Assembly: GCA_020726505.1 (NCBI GenBank)
Contig: JAHLEZ010000019.1
Span: forward strand, 558,001-622,000
Reading direction: 5' to 3'
Origin: Leptodontidium sp. MPI-SDFR-AT-0119
Taxonomy: Eukaryota; Ascomycota; Leotiomycetes; Helotiales; Leptodontidiaceae
Length of the DNA stretch: 64,000 bases
Numbering within the stretch: position 1 is the stretch's first letter; each line of letters begins with the position of its first letter. Made by a program: the position numbers and the translations under genes. This document shows, in pieces, positions 11,910 to 21,523 of this stretch. The notes under the pieces were generated by a model. The model saw only the letters and a list, made by a program, of their open reading frames with translations, did no database searches and was not told the DNA's origin.

Positions 11910-12105
11910 CTAACCTTAATTGCCTTCGTACTCTTAGCTTGCTAAGAGAAGAAGGGGCTAAAAAAGCTTCCGACAAACTTTGCCTTCGTGCCTTGCCTTC
12001 GAAATGCCTTCGAAATGCCTTCTCTCTAAGCTTTCAGCTTAGAGAGAAGGTTCTTCGACAAGAAGAGAGGGGGCGGGCTTCGGCAAAACATTCTGACATT
12101 TTTTA
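11910..12105 (+). repeat. Dispersed hairpin repeat, copy B (with a diverged tandem half)
   Basis: Contains the tandem word GCCTTCGAAAT (twice), then a perfect hairpin TTCTCTCTAAGCT-TTC-AGCTTAGAGAGAA at about 12019-12048, then GGTTCTTCGACAAGAAG and a G-rich tail GGGCGGGCTTCGGCA. A diverged tandem version (CTTGCTAAGAGAAGAAGG...) precedes it at about 11937-11985. Copies A and C have the same order and orientation. Confidence 0.65.
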
Positions 12106-12135
12106 ATTAAATTCCAATGCTCTAACGTTATTGAG

Positions 12136-12236
12136 AAGGCTTCGTGTGAGCCGGAGGCGAGCACCCACGTATTCTATTTAATTTCAAAGGCTTCGTGTGA
12201 GCCGCAGGCCAGCACCCACGTATTACGATGTAATTT
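12136..12236. repeat. 51-bp direct tandem repeat, two copies
   Basis: The word AAGGCTTCGTGTGAGCCG, followed by AGCACCCACGTATT, occurs starting at 12136 and again at 12187. The copies differ by a few bases. Function unknown. Confidence 0.7.
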
Positions 12237-12385
12237 CGCTTTCGTAATCACATGTCAAGCTTAAAGTCTGTGGCTGACGTATGACAGCGAGCGATTTGTA
12301 GGTGGGAGAGCAGTGACGGAGTCCTGCAAGAACCCTCGAGTTAGTGTCTCCTGCCTTGCTACAACGTCAACACCTAAAGCAATAA

Positions 12386-13330
12386 TTAAGTACCAGGTTG
12401 GGCCTCGTGGGTTAGCAAATGAATCCCCGCACAGCCGTAGTCAAGGCCCAGGGATTTCAATATCCTCTCTGCCTTTGATCTCTCACTTTGAGTTCGACTT
12501 ACAGAACAAGACTTGAGATCGCTACCGCGGTTGGAAAGTCCAAGGATGAGGTTAAGACCCGCTCCAAGGAGCTTAATGCTGATTCCGACGATGAAGGTGG
12601 TGATGGCAAGGAGAAGGTCGACAAGGATGAGGTCAAGAAGTATATTGGAGACGACAAGGACGGCGATGTTGGTGGTGGAGCAAAGGGAGAATGGACCGAA
12701 CAAGACGGAAAGATCAAACCCATGAAGGCGGGTCACAAGTCTTAGAAGGAAAGTGCCTTTGTAGTCGCAGCTTCCTGGAAAGCGCGTACGACTCAACTTT
12801 TCTCCACCTGTCGCACCTATTGAACAAACTCCTGAGCCCTCCACCCCTGGCGCTGTTTTCGCCATGGCCGCCTCTTCAACCACTCCTGTTCTAACCACCA
12901 CCGCTGCGCCAATCGTTCCAGCTCCTGTTGCACTTGCACCTGCCCAAGAGCTCATCCACTTCTTTACCATTGAGCATTGTACTCTTAACGCAACATCTTC
13001 AGAGTCAATTGTCTTAAGGTCGATCACCACCAGCCCCGCTCGGAGAGTACTGACGACCTGTCGAGGTGAGACAGGACCCCACAATCGTAACCAATCCTCT
13101 TCCTTGCGAAAGACTGCATCTGGTCCGGCATGACTGACTCAAGCAGGTCCCCAAGAATAATGGAAGCCGCACCACATTCTGGGCGACGTGGTCCGGCGCA
13201 GCGAGCTCCAAGCAAGTGCAGCTGTCGCTCCCGCGGGAGCAAAGCAAGAGGCGAAGGAAGAGCCTAAGGAACAGAACGGCGAAGAAGACCAACAAATGTA
13301 TGGTGTAGGCGAAGATGGGGTAGCGAATAC
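12386..13330. other. Ambiguous coding-like region
   Basis: The minus strand is open for 232 codons (12386-13084) but lacks an ATG start and yields an Ala/Gly- and Leu/Ile-rich protein. The same DNA read on the plus strand gives Lys/Asp-rich (GKSKDEVKTRSKELNADSDD, 12.49-12.74 kb), then Pro/Ala/Thr-rich (12.82-13.13 kb), then Glu-rich (near 13.23-13.32 kb) segments in different frames. The hydrophobic minus product may simply be the antisense of an acidic, low-complexity protein. I recognise no domain on either strand. A frame-broken plus-strand relic is my slight preference. Confidence 0.25.
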
Positions 13331-13516
13331 ATGTTGTACATAGGTATGGTAGCTCGATCCGCAAATGCAGACTTTTGGATACCTTACGCATGCTTAAGAT
13401 ATCTCAAGGGCATCCTGCATCTGGTCCGGTGACTCCACCTAGTTTCATCGCGGTCTTCCCAGACCATCCCACAATAAATAGGTATTGTTGCTCCTGCACA
13501 CTTGGCATCACTGCCC

Positions 13517-15834
13517 TCATACGATAACCAATTCCTCAACCCCAGCGCCAGGAAAATAATCCCTCTTCCCCTCCTCATTATAATACCCCCAATGCCCCAC
13601 CCTCTCCCACGCCCCCTCCACCGTCCCCGACGGTCCCAGCGCCAACGCATGCCGCGTATAAATATTCTCCTCTGCATTAGGCGTGGTGACCACGAATGCA
13701 AGTTTCACGGTCACTTTATCAACCATCTCATAAACAGTATCCCGCTTGCCTCTTTGCACCATCCTTAGGATTGAGCCTTGTGCGTTGGTGAACTCGATTG
13801 GGGCGAAGGGGACGTCGGGTTGGAAACAATATGGGGTCTCGTATTGATCGAATCGCAGGGAGACAGAGGAGTCTGAGAAAGAGAGTCGGTATTGTGGAGC
13901 GCCCTTCACATCGTACTTGAGATTGATTGTCGCCGCGAGTGTGGGGCATCTGACCCTCAAATACCCAAAATCTATCTTACCGCAAGGATCCATGCCCGCG
14001 AGCGAGACATCAGCTTCGAGAAAAACCATATGTTGCTGCCGGCCCGGTACCTCCGAGAACTGTTCTCGGACATGATATGTCACTTTCCCATCAATAGATG
14101 CCCATGACCAGCTTGGTGCTCGATATTCAGCTGCCACCTGTGCAGACTTCGTATAATCGTGCTCCCAGTCGAATTTCCGCCCCGGTGGATTACTCCGCGC
14201 TTCCTCGGCAGACCAAAGAAGACCTAGACACAGATCTTCCTTCCACAGACCAGCGAGATAAGTATCTCCCGTCTGCCGTGCAACTTTCGTCGCGATGCCC
14301 GACAAAGCGGGCAATTTATCCATCCCGAACGTGATGGAGAGCTGGCTGTATTCTTCCAGCACGTAGTATTTCCACCACGCATAGACCTCCTCGCGACTGC
14401 TTTGCATGAATTTATGCGAGATCGATAACGGGCGCTCGCTCCCCCAGGACTCGTTTTGATAGTTGTCTAGCCCTTCGCATTCACAGGTGCGTTTGGTGCG
14501 GCATTCCCAGACTAGCTCGTCGTTCTCGAAGAAAACGAGACGTTTTGAGAGTAGCCGTTCTTGGAGGACCCAGGCGCGCCGGAGGAGAGGATGCGCGCGG
14601 TTGTGCTCTGGCCGGCAACGGACTTCGAGATTTGAAACTAGATCTGGATGTGAGGGGAATGTGTTTACCATGGTTTTCCAGGGATGAGGTCGAGTGCCTA
14701 GAAATCCCTCACGGTCACCAGCCGCAGAAGCAGCGGCTATAGTCAATGTTGCATTCGAGTAGACATCGCACATCTTTGAAGCTTCGACCTCCCAATCCTT
14801 GGTATCATCCTGGATAATGCACAAAGAGTCGATCCATATATATCGGAACCCCAGAGTTCTGGTGAGCATTATGGCGTCTTTGAAGGTCTTGGGCATGCTG
14901 GGCATGTCGAAGCCTATGAGTCCTCTTTTCATGGCGGAGAGATTTGGGCGTAGGGTTCGATATGTCTGGTTGAGACCCCAGCAGTGACTTAGTGCAAGAT
15001 AGGCACCAGAATCACCTGGAGTAGTCTCGATAAGTCGGGGTGGATTTCCGGCGGCTGGATCGCCGGCGTCGATGAGCCTGGTAGGTAGCAGAGATGATTG
15101 GGACTCGCGACATTCGGAGTGCTTTGTGGTACAGTCTGTAAGCCATTCCTTGATTCTGTCTATGGATTCTTGGGAGCCTGAGTTGGAAGAAACACGTCGG
15201 CTTGTTCCACTAACACACAATGTTGTCAGATTATCTACGTCAAATCTCCTAAGTCTTTAGCTTTCTCGGCCAAGATCCAGCCTGCGTGGTTCCAAGACTG
15301 CGTGAGAGTTGAATCAATTGATTCCATCAGATGGTTAGAAACAATGAAAGAGCAAAGTCTTACAATGTTGGCCAAGGTGGAATCTGGCCTGCCCATACTC
15401 ATAAGCCAAACTCTCCAAAAACACTATGTCAACTCACCAAACGGCGTGTAAACCTGCAAATTCGCTATCTCCGCCCTCGCCAAACTCGTATCATTAATCA
15501 ATAAGCCACCCCCCATTGGAAAATATACATTAACAGTCGCATTCTCCCTTATCAAGAAATCAGCCTGCAGATAAGTCGCCACCAGAATCACGGCGCAATA
15601 CGGGCAGCCATCTAGATTGGGTCCTGCGGACTGTGCAAAGACCAACATCCTTGTATAGCCTTCGATCCTGCGCCCTTCGTCTGGATCCCGATGTGCAACC
15701 CGTTGGTTGCGTGCTAGGTCTAGGCAGGTGCTGCATGCGGGCGTTGGGTTTGTGATAGCTGCTGTTAGGCCTCGGGCGGTGGACCAGAGATCGCGGAGGG
15801 CTCGACGGGCTCTGGAGTCGTCGTCTGAAGGCAT
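13517..15834 (-). CDS. HET-domain protein (heterokaryon incompatibility)
   Basis: Three exons: 15834-15438, a 25-nt micro-exon 15388-15364, and 15209-13517, giving 704 residues. Splicing yields ...PFGQIPPWPTFGTSRRVSS, the usual Pro/Trp linker ahead of the HET domain. HET landmarks in order are YLALSHCWG, the DAIMLTRTLGFRYIWIDSL / CIIQDD block, and RRAWVLQERLLSKRLVFF. The N-terminal region has a Cys-rich motif (ACSTCLDLA, GCPYCAVI) common upstream of HET domains. HET proteins trigger incompatibility-linked cell death when non-self is sensed. No NB or repeat domain is attached. The frame is intact and GC-rich, unlike neighbouring relics. Dispersed repeat copy C lies immediately upstream of the start codon, within the likely promoter. 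Confidence 0.85.
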
Positions 15835-15845
15835 TTTGGGATTAG

Positions 15846-15940
15846 TGCCTTCGAAATGCCTTCGAAACTAAGCTGAAAAGCTTAGGAGAGAAGGTTCTTT
15901 GACAAGAAAGAGAGGGGCAGGCTTCGGCAGAACTTTGTTC
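15846..15940 (+). repeat. Dispersed hairpin repeat, copy C (in the HET gene promoter)
   Basis: Shows GCCTTCGAAATGCCTTCGAA, then the hairpin TAAGCT-GAAA-AGCTTA, then GAGAGAAGGTTCTTTGACA, and a G-rich tail ending near GGCTTCGGCAGAA. It is the same orientation as copies A and B. It begins 12 bp upstream of the HET start codon. Confidence 0.65.
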
Positions 15941-16321
15941 CAAAAATTAGTAAATATTTTAGTAATCTTGATGATCTCTTGGCGTATTCTTAAACTGTTT
16001 CATAATCTCCCCAAACGTTTTTCCACGCCGTGTTCTCCTTATACGTTTCTCTTCTCTCCTCACGTGTTTTCCTTGTTGGTTTTGATATTCCTTTTTATAC
16101 GGGATGTTTCGGCTTGGTAGCAACTTTTGTCTCGACACGTGTATTAACATCTGAGTTAGTATCTCACATTATTCTTCATTCATTCATTCTAGCGTTAGAG
16201 AACTTCTCATTATATTAAGATATAGGTTTACTTCTGCGAATTTGTACTCTTGTCATGGTTGCTACTTGTCTGTGATTGTCTCGACATAGTTGCCGCCTGT
16301 GATTTTCTCGATAATGTCCCC

Positions 16322-17122
16322 ACCTGCTTTACCCCCCGCCCCTTTGGCTTGCAAGCTGACCTTATCCTAGGTGCTAATGGGCACGTTAATGATGAGCTGG
16401 CTGCGAGGATTGAAGAGCAACGCGCAAAGATTCGAGAGCTTGAGCTTGCGGTTGAGGAGCGCAAGCGAGCTGATGAGGTCCGCATCCAAAAACGGGCTCG
16501 GGAGACAGAGTGTATAAGATAAGAGTTACGCTAACGGCTTCTTGTATTAGTGAGCACAGAGGATAGGCTTGTTCTTAACCGCCGAAAAGAGGAATATCGT
16601 CGTGGGGATAGGTTAGGTCAGGAGGAGACTGGTTTGTAGAGTGTTTTAAGTTATAAAGCAAGTGTTGCGGGTAATGTAGAGGATGCGTTCAGGCAGAGAA
16701 TGGCGCTTTCTAATCAGTAAGAAGGGAAGCCTTATGAGGATAAACCGTAGTAGGACGGGCTTGTTATGTAAGCTCTCTTTCACTAGAAGTTTGAGGAGCG
16801 GAGGCTGGCGAGTTTTAAGGAGAAGGAGCAGCACAAAGAGGAGCATCGCCTGGTGAAGACTTGAGAGAAGGAAGCTCGTGATCGAGCTGCCTACGAGGCT
16901 GCTGGAAGAGCGAGGGAGTAGAGCTAACTGCTTGCTCGACAGCAAGACGACTAGCGTCGTAGGGAGAGGGAGGCCCGGGATTAAGCCTGTTTACGGCCCC
17001 TTGAACGTCATGAGGCTGCTGTCAAAACGGGGGAACGCAAGCTGGCTGCCGGGAGGAAGCGGAAACTCCGTGAAGTCCATTTTTGGTCCCACAATCCTAT
17101 CCACTAGGCCTATAAAGGCTTA
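16322..17122 (+). pseudogene. Degraded coiled-coil gene with a recognisable intron
   Basis: A first exon reading (ANGHVNDELAARIEEQRAK... RIQKRARETE) is joined by a 39-nt intron (GTATAAG...GCTAAC...TTAG, 16512-16550) to LSTEDRLVLNRRKEEYRRGD. The frame then continues with at least eight TAG/TGA stops to about 17.1 kb, over Arg/Glu/Lys-rich segments such as HEAAVKTGERKLAAGRKRK. Stops lie where Gln or Trp would fit, as RIP predicts. Long charged heptad-like segments indicate coiled coil. I do not recognise the family; the C-terminal tail of a pogo-type transposase is one possibility. Confidence 0.45.
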
Positions 17123-17321
17123 AAGCGTACGTTAGACATATCTTCCCTGCTCTCCAGGCTCTGCACGTGAATTCATAATCTCACCCGGTACTTTGACCAG
17201 CAGATATGCTGCGCTAATCAAAAGAGGAAACCGAGCCAGCCAAACTAATAAGCACAATTCCCGCGCCAACTCTGCTCCTATGTTCTCTAAAGCGAGTTGA
17301 TCGGAGAGTATACTGCGGGCC

Positions 17322-17329
17322 TTATAAAT
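17322..17329 (+). promoter_or_regulatory. Putative TATA box of the SDR gene
   Basis: TATAAATA lies 81 bp ahead of the ATG. A pyrimidine-rich stretch and a start context of AGCAACAATG follow, consistent with a fungal core promoter. Confidence 0.5.
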
Positions 17330-17409
17330 ACCCACCAGTGCTCCAATGGCAGACTCAAACTTCGCCTTCTTTCCCTTCCATCACAAACAATTCTCACTAG
17401 CCAGCAACA

Positions 17410-18286
17410 ATGTCACAAGACAAGAAGGTCGTCTTCATCACGGGGGCTAATACGGGTCTTGGCCTTGAAATAGTCAAGGCGTTGTACAAAAATACGCAAC
17501 CCTACGATATCATCGCTGGTAGTCGGCTTGTTAGCAATGGTGAAGACGCCATTGCAGCTGTGCAACAAGAAATCTCATCTTCTTCTAGCAGCCTCAGCGT
17601 AGTCCAATTGGACCTTGCCTCGGATGAGTCCATCAAGAACGCCGTCGAGAACATTGACTCAAAATTCGGCCGGCTAGATGTCTTGGTCAACAATGGCGGC
17701 GCAGGCTTTGACGGAGCTCTCAGAGATAGCCAGCTGAGCATCCGGGAGGCGTGGAACAAGTCGTGGGACACCAACGTCGCCGGCACTCAAGTACTCACGA
17801 GTGAAGCAATTCCACTGCTGCTCAAGTCAAGACAGCCACGACTGATCTTCATCACAAGCGGGACTTCTGCGTTGGCCTTTACCGAGAGATTTGATCACCC
17901 AGCGCTACAGCGCATCAACGCCTCGCCAGCACCGGGTTGGCCAAAGCCAAAAGAAATCAATCCTATCGAGTCATATCGGAGCGCAAAAACTGGACTCAAC
18001 ATGATGATGAGACAGTGGCACCGGATTCTACTCAATGATGGAGTAAAGGTCTGGGCTATATCCCCGGGATTTCTCGCAACTAACCTGGGGAACGTTGGGA
18101 TTGAACAGATGAAAAAGGTAAGCAAAGAAGATAGCCCGTCGAAGAATAAATTTTTTGACCAATAAATATTAGATGGGAGCGCGAGATCCTTCAGAGGGTG
18201 GCAATTTTGTTAAAGGTGTTATTGAAGGGGAACGAGACTCGGAAGTCGGAAAGGTGGTCGGCGCTACCGGTATCCAAGCTTGGTAG
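17410..18286 (+). CDS. Short-chain dehydrogenase/reductase (SDR), NAD(P)-dependent
   Basis: Exons 17410-18117 and 18173-18286, joined over a 55-nt intron (GTAAGC...ATATTAG), give 273 residues. The N-terminal Rossmann fold has VVFITGANTGLG (TGxxxGxG). The stabilising motif is VLVNNGG (an NNAG variant). The catalytic Ser lies in FITSGTSAL and Tyr/Lys in YRSAK (YxxxK), followed by PGFLATNLG. The second exon supplies the C-terminal end GARDPSEGGNFVKGVIEG. This is a classical SDR of the size seen in many fungal secondary or detoxification reactions; the substrate cannot be told from sequence. The Zn2Cys6 regulator directly downstream in convergent orientation could be linked to it, but two genes are too few to call a cluster. 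Confidence 0.9.
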
Positions 18287-18482
18287 GACAGCTCCGCATT
18301 CTTGTTATAGCCTCTTACGCTGCTTGAGAGATATATGGAGAATAGACTCGGAGATGGGAGATGAGAGATAAAAAAAGTTTTGAGTAACTCAGGCGATAAT
18401 ATCATCTAACTTCCGAGATTCTGTAATTCATATAACGAGACGTCCAAACGGAAAGACATGAAGCTTGTGAAGTGAAATGGGA

Positions 18483-19841
18483 TCAAATAAATCCCGCAAA
18501 CGGCTGGCTTTCTCTTCGCGTAAGTACAGGCGCATGTTCCAACTCTTGCATCATGTCCTTCCAATAAAGCCCATCAACGCCGGCACGTTCGCCGAGGTGC
18601 AGTTCATGAAGCCGCATGCGCACCGCCTCGTAATCCCTCCTCACACGCTGTTCACACCACCAGATTCCCTCGTATCGACACATCAACCCCAGCCAGTACC
18701 CAAGCAGCCACAACGCCCTTTCATCCCTGTTGTAGAGAAGAGATTTCAAATCTCCATGTATCTTCGTGAGAAACACCCAATTGAGGAGTATCGTCGACTG
18801 TGGAGGATGAATGCTCCGTAGATAGGCAAGCACGATCGTGGCTGGCCCAAAAATATCATTCTGGTCGGCATCATTGGATTCACAACTGAAGCTGTCATTC
18901 TTCAATTTGAATGCTCTGATCCAACTCTCAGGAACAATACCCAAGCTTTGAAATTTTCGGATTTCTCTCCAGCCGGCCTTTCCGTGGCCAAACATGATGG
19001 GATCTAGAAAGGCTACCGTCTTCTCCAAATACGCTGACAGCGAGATCAAGAGAGGTCTGAGACCCGCCTGCAGGGCTAGCCATCCCAATCGGTCTTCTCC
19101 GAAGCTGAAGACCCAGGATGATTTTGGATCATCTTCGACGCCATTGTCTTGGTGTGGAAGTGTAAAAGCGATCATATTTAGCAACAGCGCAGCCAGTAGC
19201 AGTGCATTCACTCCTTGCTGCCCTAATGACTTGCCAGGTGTTTCAAGGGCTATTTGGAAGTCCTGGATGGCAAGGGATTGATAGAAATGTTCTGCGATAC
19301 GATGCTGTAATATCCTTGGACACATATGCCGCAAGTGGCACGCAGTAATGGCGAGTAATGTGTTGCGGATAAGAGAGTTTGACTGTGAGAGCGAGACTAG
19401 CTCGTCACGACCTGGCATGCGGAATATGGCATCCCAGTTTGTACAGAAATGATGCAGGAGTTGAATACCAGGGGTTCCATTTTTCGGACTGGGGTATAGA
19501 GCAGCGATTGAGCTGGCTGTAGAGAGCTTTGTGATCGCAACGCCCCCCATAATGTTATATTCCTGCTCGCCCTCATAAGGCCTGTCATATGCACAAGTTC
19601 TCCTGTTTCGTCGACATCGTACGCACATTGGCTTGTTTTCGTCACACTAACATGATATAAGTTTCAATAGACAAGAAGGGAAAAGCAGAGAGAAAGTACG
19701 GACCTTGACCTTTTTTTCTTTGCAAGGAAGACAGCCAGATCTGGATTTCCTGTGGGGTCTTTGTTTTTTGTAATCACGGATTTTTAGATCGGAGTTAATG
19801 GATGAGAGGACTTGAAATCCGGGTCTTGTGTCGATGTCCAT
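18483..19841 (-). CDS. Zn2Cys6 fungal transcription factor
   Basis: Exon 1 (19841-19704) and exon 2 (19646-18483) are joined across a 57-nt intron (GTCCGT...ATGTTAG) that splits the zinc cluster between residues 46 and 47. The joined reading gives CLPCKEKKVK then CDENKPMCVRCRRNRRTCAY, with C-x2-C-x6-C-x6-C-x2-C-x6-C at residues 37-64. That is a perfect Gal4-type binuclear cluster, preceded by a basic HRKSRSG linker. The remaining 370 residues look like the C-terminal middle-homology-type region of the sterol-uptake/UPC2-like class (e.g. LLHHFCTNWDAIF near the middle). Total 433 residues. It is expected to be nuclear and to bind CGG-type sites. The short intron interrupting the cluster is common in this class and supports the model. 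Confidence 0.88.
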
Positions 19842-20391
19842 GGTTAATCAGAAGAGGAAAGCGAGGTGATCGAAATCTATACATCAACAACCCTAAGAGT
19901 TTTATCTGCAGATGGTGTAAAGATAGAACTAGATGCTGAGCAAGCCATCTCGGCTGTGCTCGGTTTCCTATACAAGACTAGCGCTTGAATTCGGGTTAGA
20001 TCGGAGGAGCATTGGAACCCCGACGATGCAGCTAGCCATGAATAGCCTTAGCGCACAACATAGATGTGGGCCTGACCATTCAATCTGAGATCCATGAAAA
20101 AACAGAACAAAGCTTACGAAGGCCACAGATTTACTAGACTTAAAGATATGTTACAATAAATCCCCTCTCTCCACTCGTTTCTTAGCACTGCCTTGCGCGT
20201 GAGCTCGGTTTCATCGTGCACTACCAGGCCATCTGTATGATTTACTTTATTGATATTTGCATGGTACTGCTCTTCCTCTCCTGTACTGGCATTCCAATTA
20301 CGGTTGGTCATACTGGGTATCGCTCGTGCGGTTGCTTTTATTTGGTTGCGGCCTTATCGTGGTAAGATGTGAGGATCCATTAAACACAGCA
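19842..20391. other. Intergenic region, nothing recognised
   Basis: It contains the promoter of the Zn2Cys6 gene at its left end. No ORF with a recognisable product, RNA or repeat was seen. Confidence 0.4.
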
Positions 20392-21440
20392 CTATGGCTT
20401 CTTCGTACGCCTCCCCTCTAGTTGTTGAAGACGACGAACTAAAAGCTTCTCTTGTACCTTCTATAGCGTCTAATAATACTTTGATTAACCCATTTTGAGC
20501 TATAATGGCCCCTAAATCGTTAAGGAAAAAAGCCTATTCTTTGTGAAATTGTGACCGTTGTTTTCGTCTAACGCTTACCTACACAGCTTGTTATGACCCT
20601 AATAAGCCTTTAAACCTTGGTAACGACATAGAATACTCTCTGCACGGCTTTGGAGAGCCTTTATTTGACGATCGGAAGCTCCAAGTAGCTAGGTTACTTG
20701 CTGGTTTTGTGTTAGTAAGTGCAATAAAGAGGAGGCTTCGTTAATAGGTATAGAAAGTTGGGTATAACCTTAAAGACACTACGAAAGCCTTTAATAACTT
20801 AATATAGTGCTATAAGCTTTGTATATAATTCTCTATTAAATTTATAGATTACGTACTAATCTTTAAAGGTCACTCGATACTAAATTTTTTAAGAATCGCG
20901 AATTTCACTTCAACGCTAATACTTTGAACAATGCCGAGCGCCATGTACTAGAAGTACACATGCTAAACGTAGGAGGAGATACATAGAGAGTATAATTAAT
21001 AGAACCTGTACGTGCTTAAGCCTCAGGTGTTGTAAATGAAAGTTACAACGAAGTGATCCCCTTCCGTTAGCGAGAATTTGTTAACGCGTTTTTGGAATGG
21101 ATTATTTACGATAATATTAAATAGCGCAAAGCTACCTTTATACGCCTAAGACGTTGCTTTAAGATTGCGAATATGGAGGCCGTTAATGCTCTCCTAAATT
21201 CACACTCTACTATAGAAGCGTGGATCTACAATCTTTTCCGACATATAAAGCTTGAAGAGATTCACAACGCCAAGTCAAAGAAAACTATCACGTTTAATAA
21301 TTAGGGGTTAAAGAGCGAGAAGATTAGTATACTTGGTGTTATTATTCACTTTATTAACGCTCGATACGAATCCTGCACACGTCTTATAGGCCTACCAGAG
21401 CTCCCAGGGCACAAAAAGACTGGTGTTGGTATGTAACTTA
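20392..21440 (+). pseudogene. hAT transposase relic, RIP-degraded
   Basis: The reading starts MASSYASPLVVEDDELKASL and runs through KSLRKKAYSL(stop)NCDRC, a BED-finger-like segment. After many stops and frame changes it ends with IYNLFRHIKLEEIHNAKSKK and VIIHFINARYESCTRLIGLP, matching the hAT transposase region just after the first catalytic Asp. The C-terminal dimerisation domain is absent. Stops are mainly TAG/TAA and AT content is high. The 3' end is lost before the S41 gene. I found no terminal inverted repeats. Confidence 0.6.
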
Positions 21441-21523
21441 TCATCTAATTTCCTCACGCATCCTCTAATAAACAATTTCAGATTAATGCTCCATACTCCT
21501 TCCACTTCTCACTCGATTCGGAA

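Noticed and set aside
12386..13084. 232-codon minus-strand ORF as a membrane protein gene
   Set aside because: No ATG start, no recognised domain, and hydrophobicity is explained by antisense of a Lys/Asp-rich reading; kept only as an ambiguous region.
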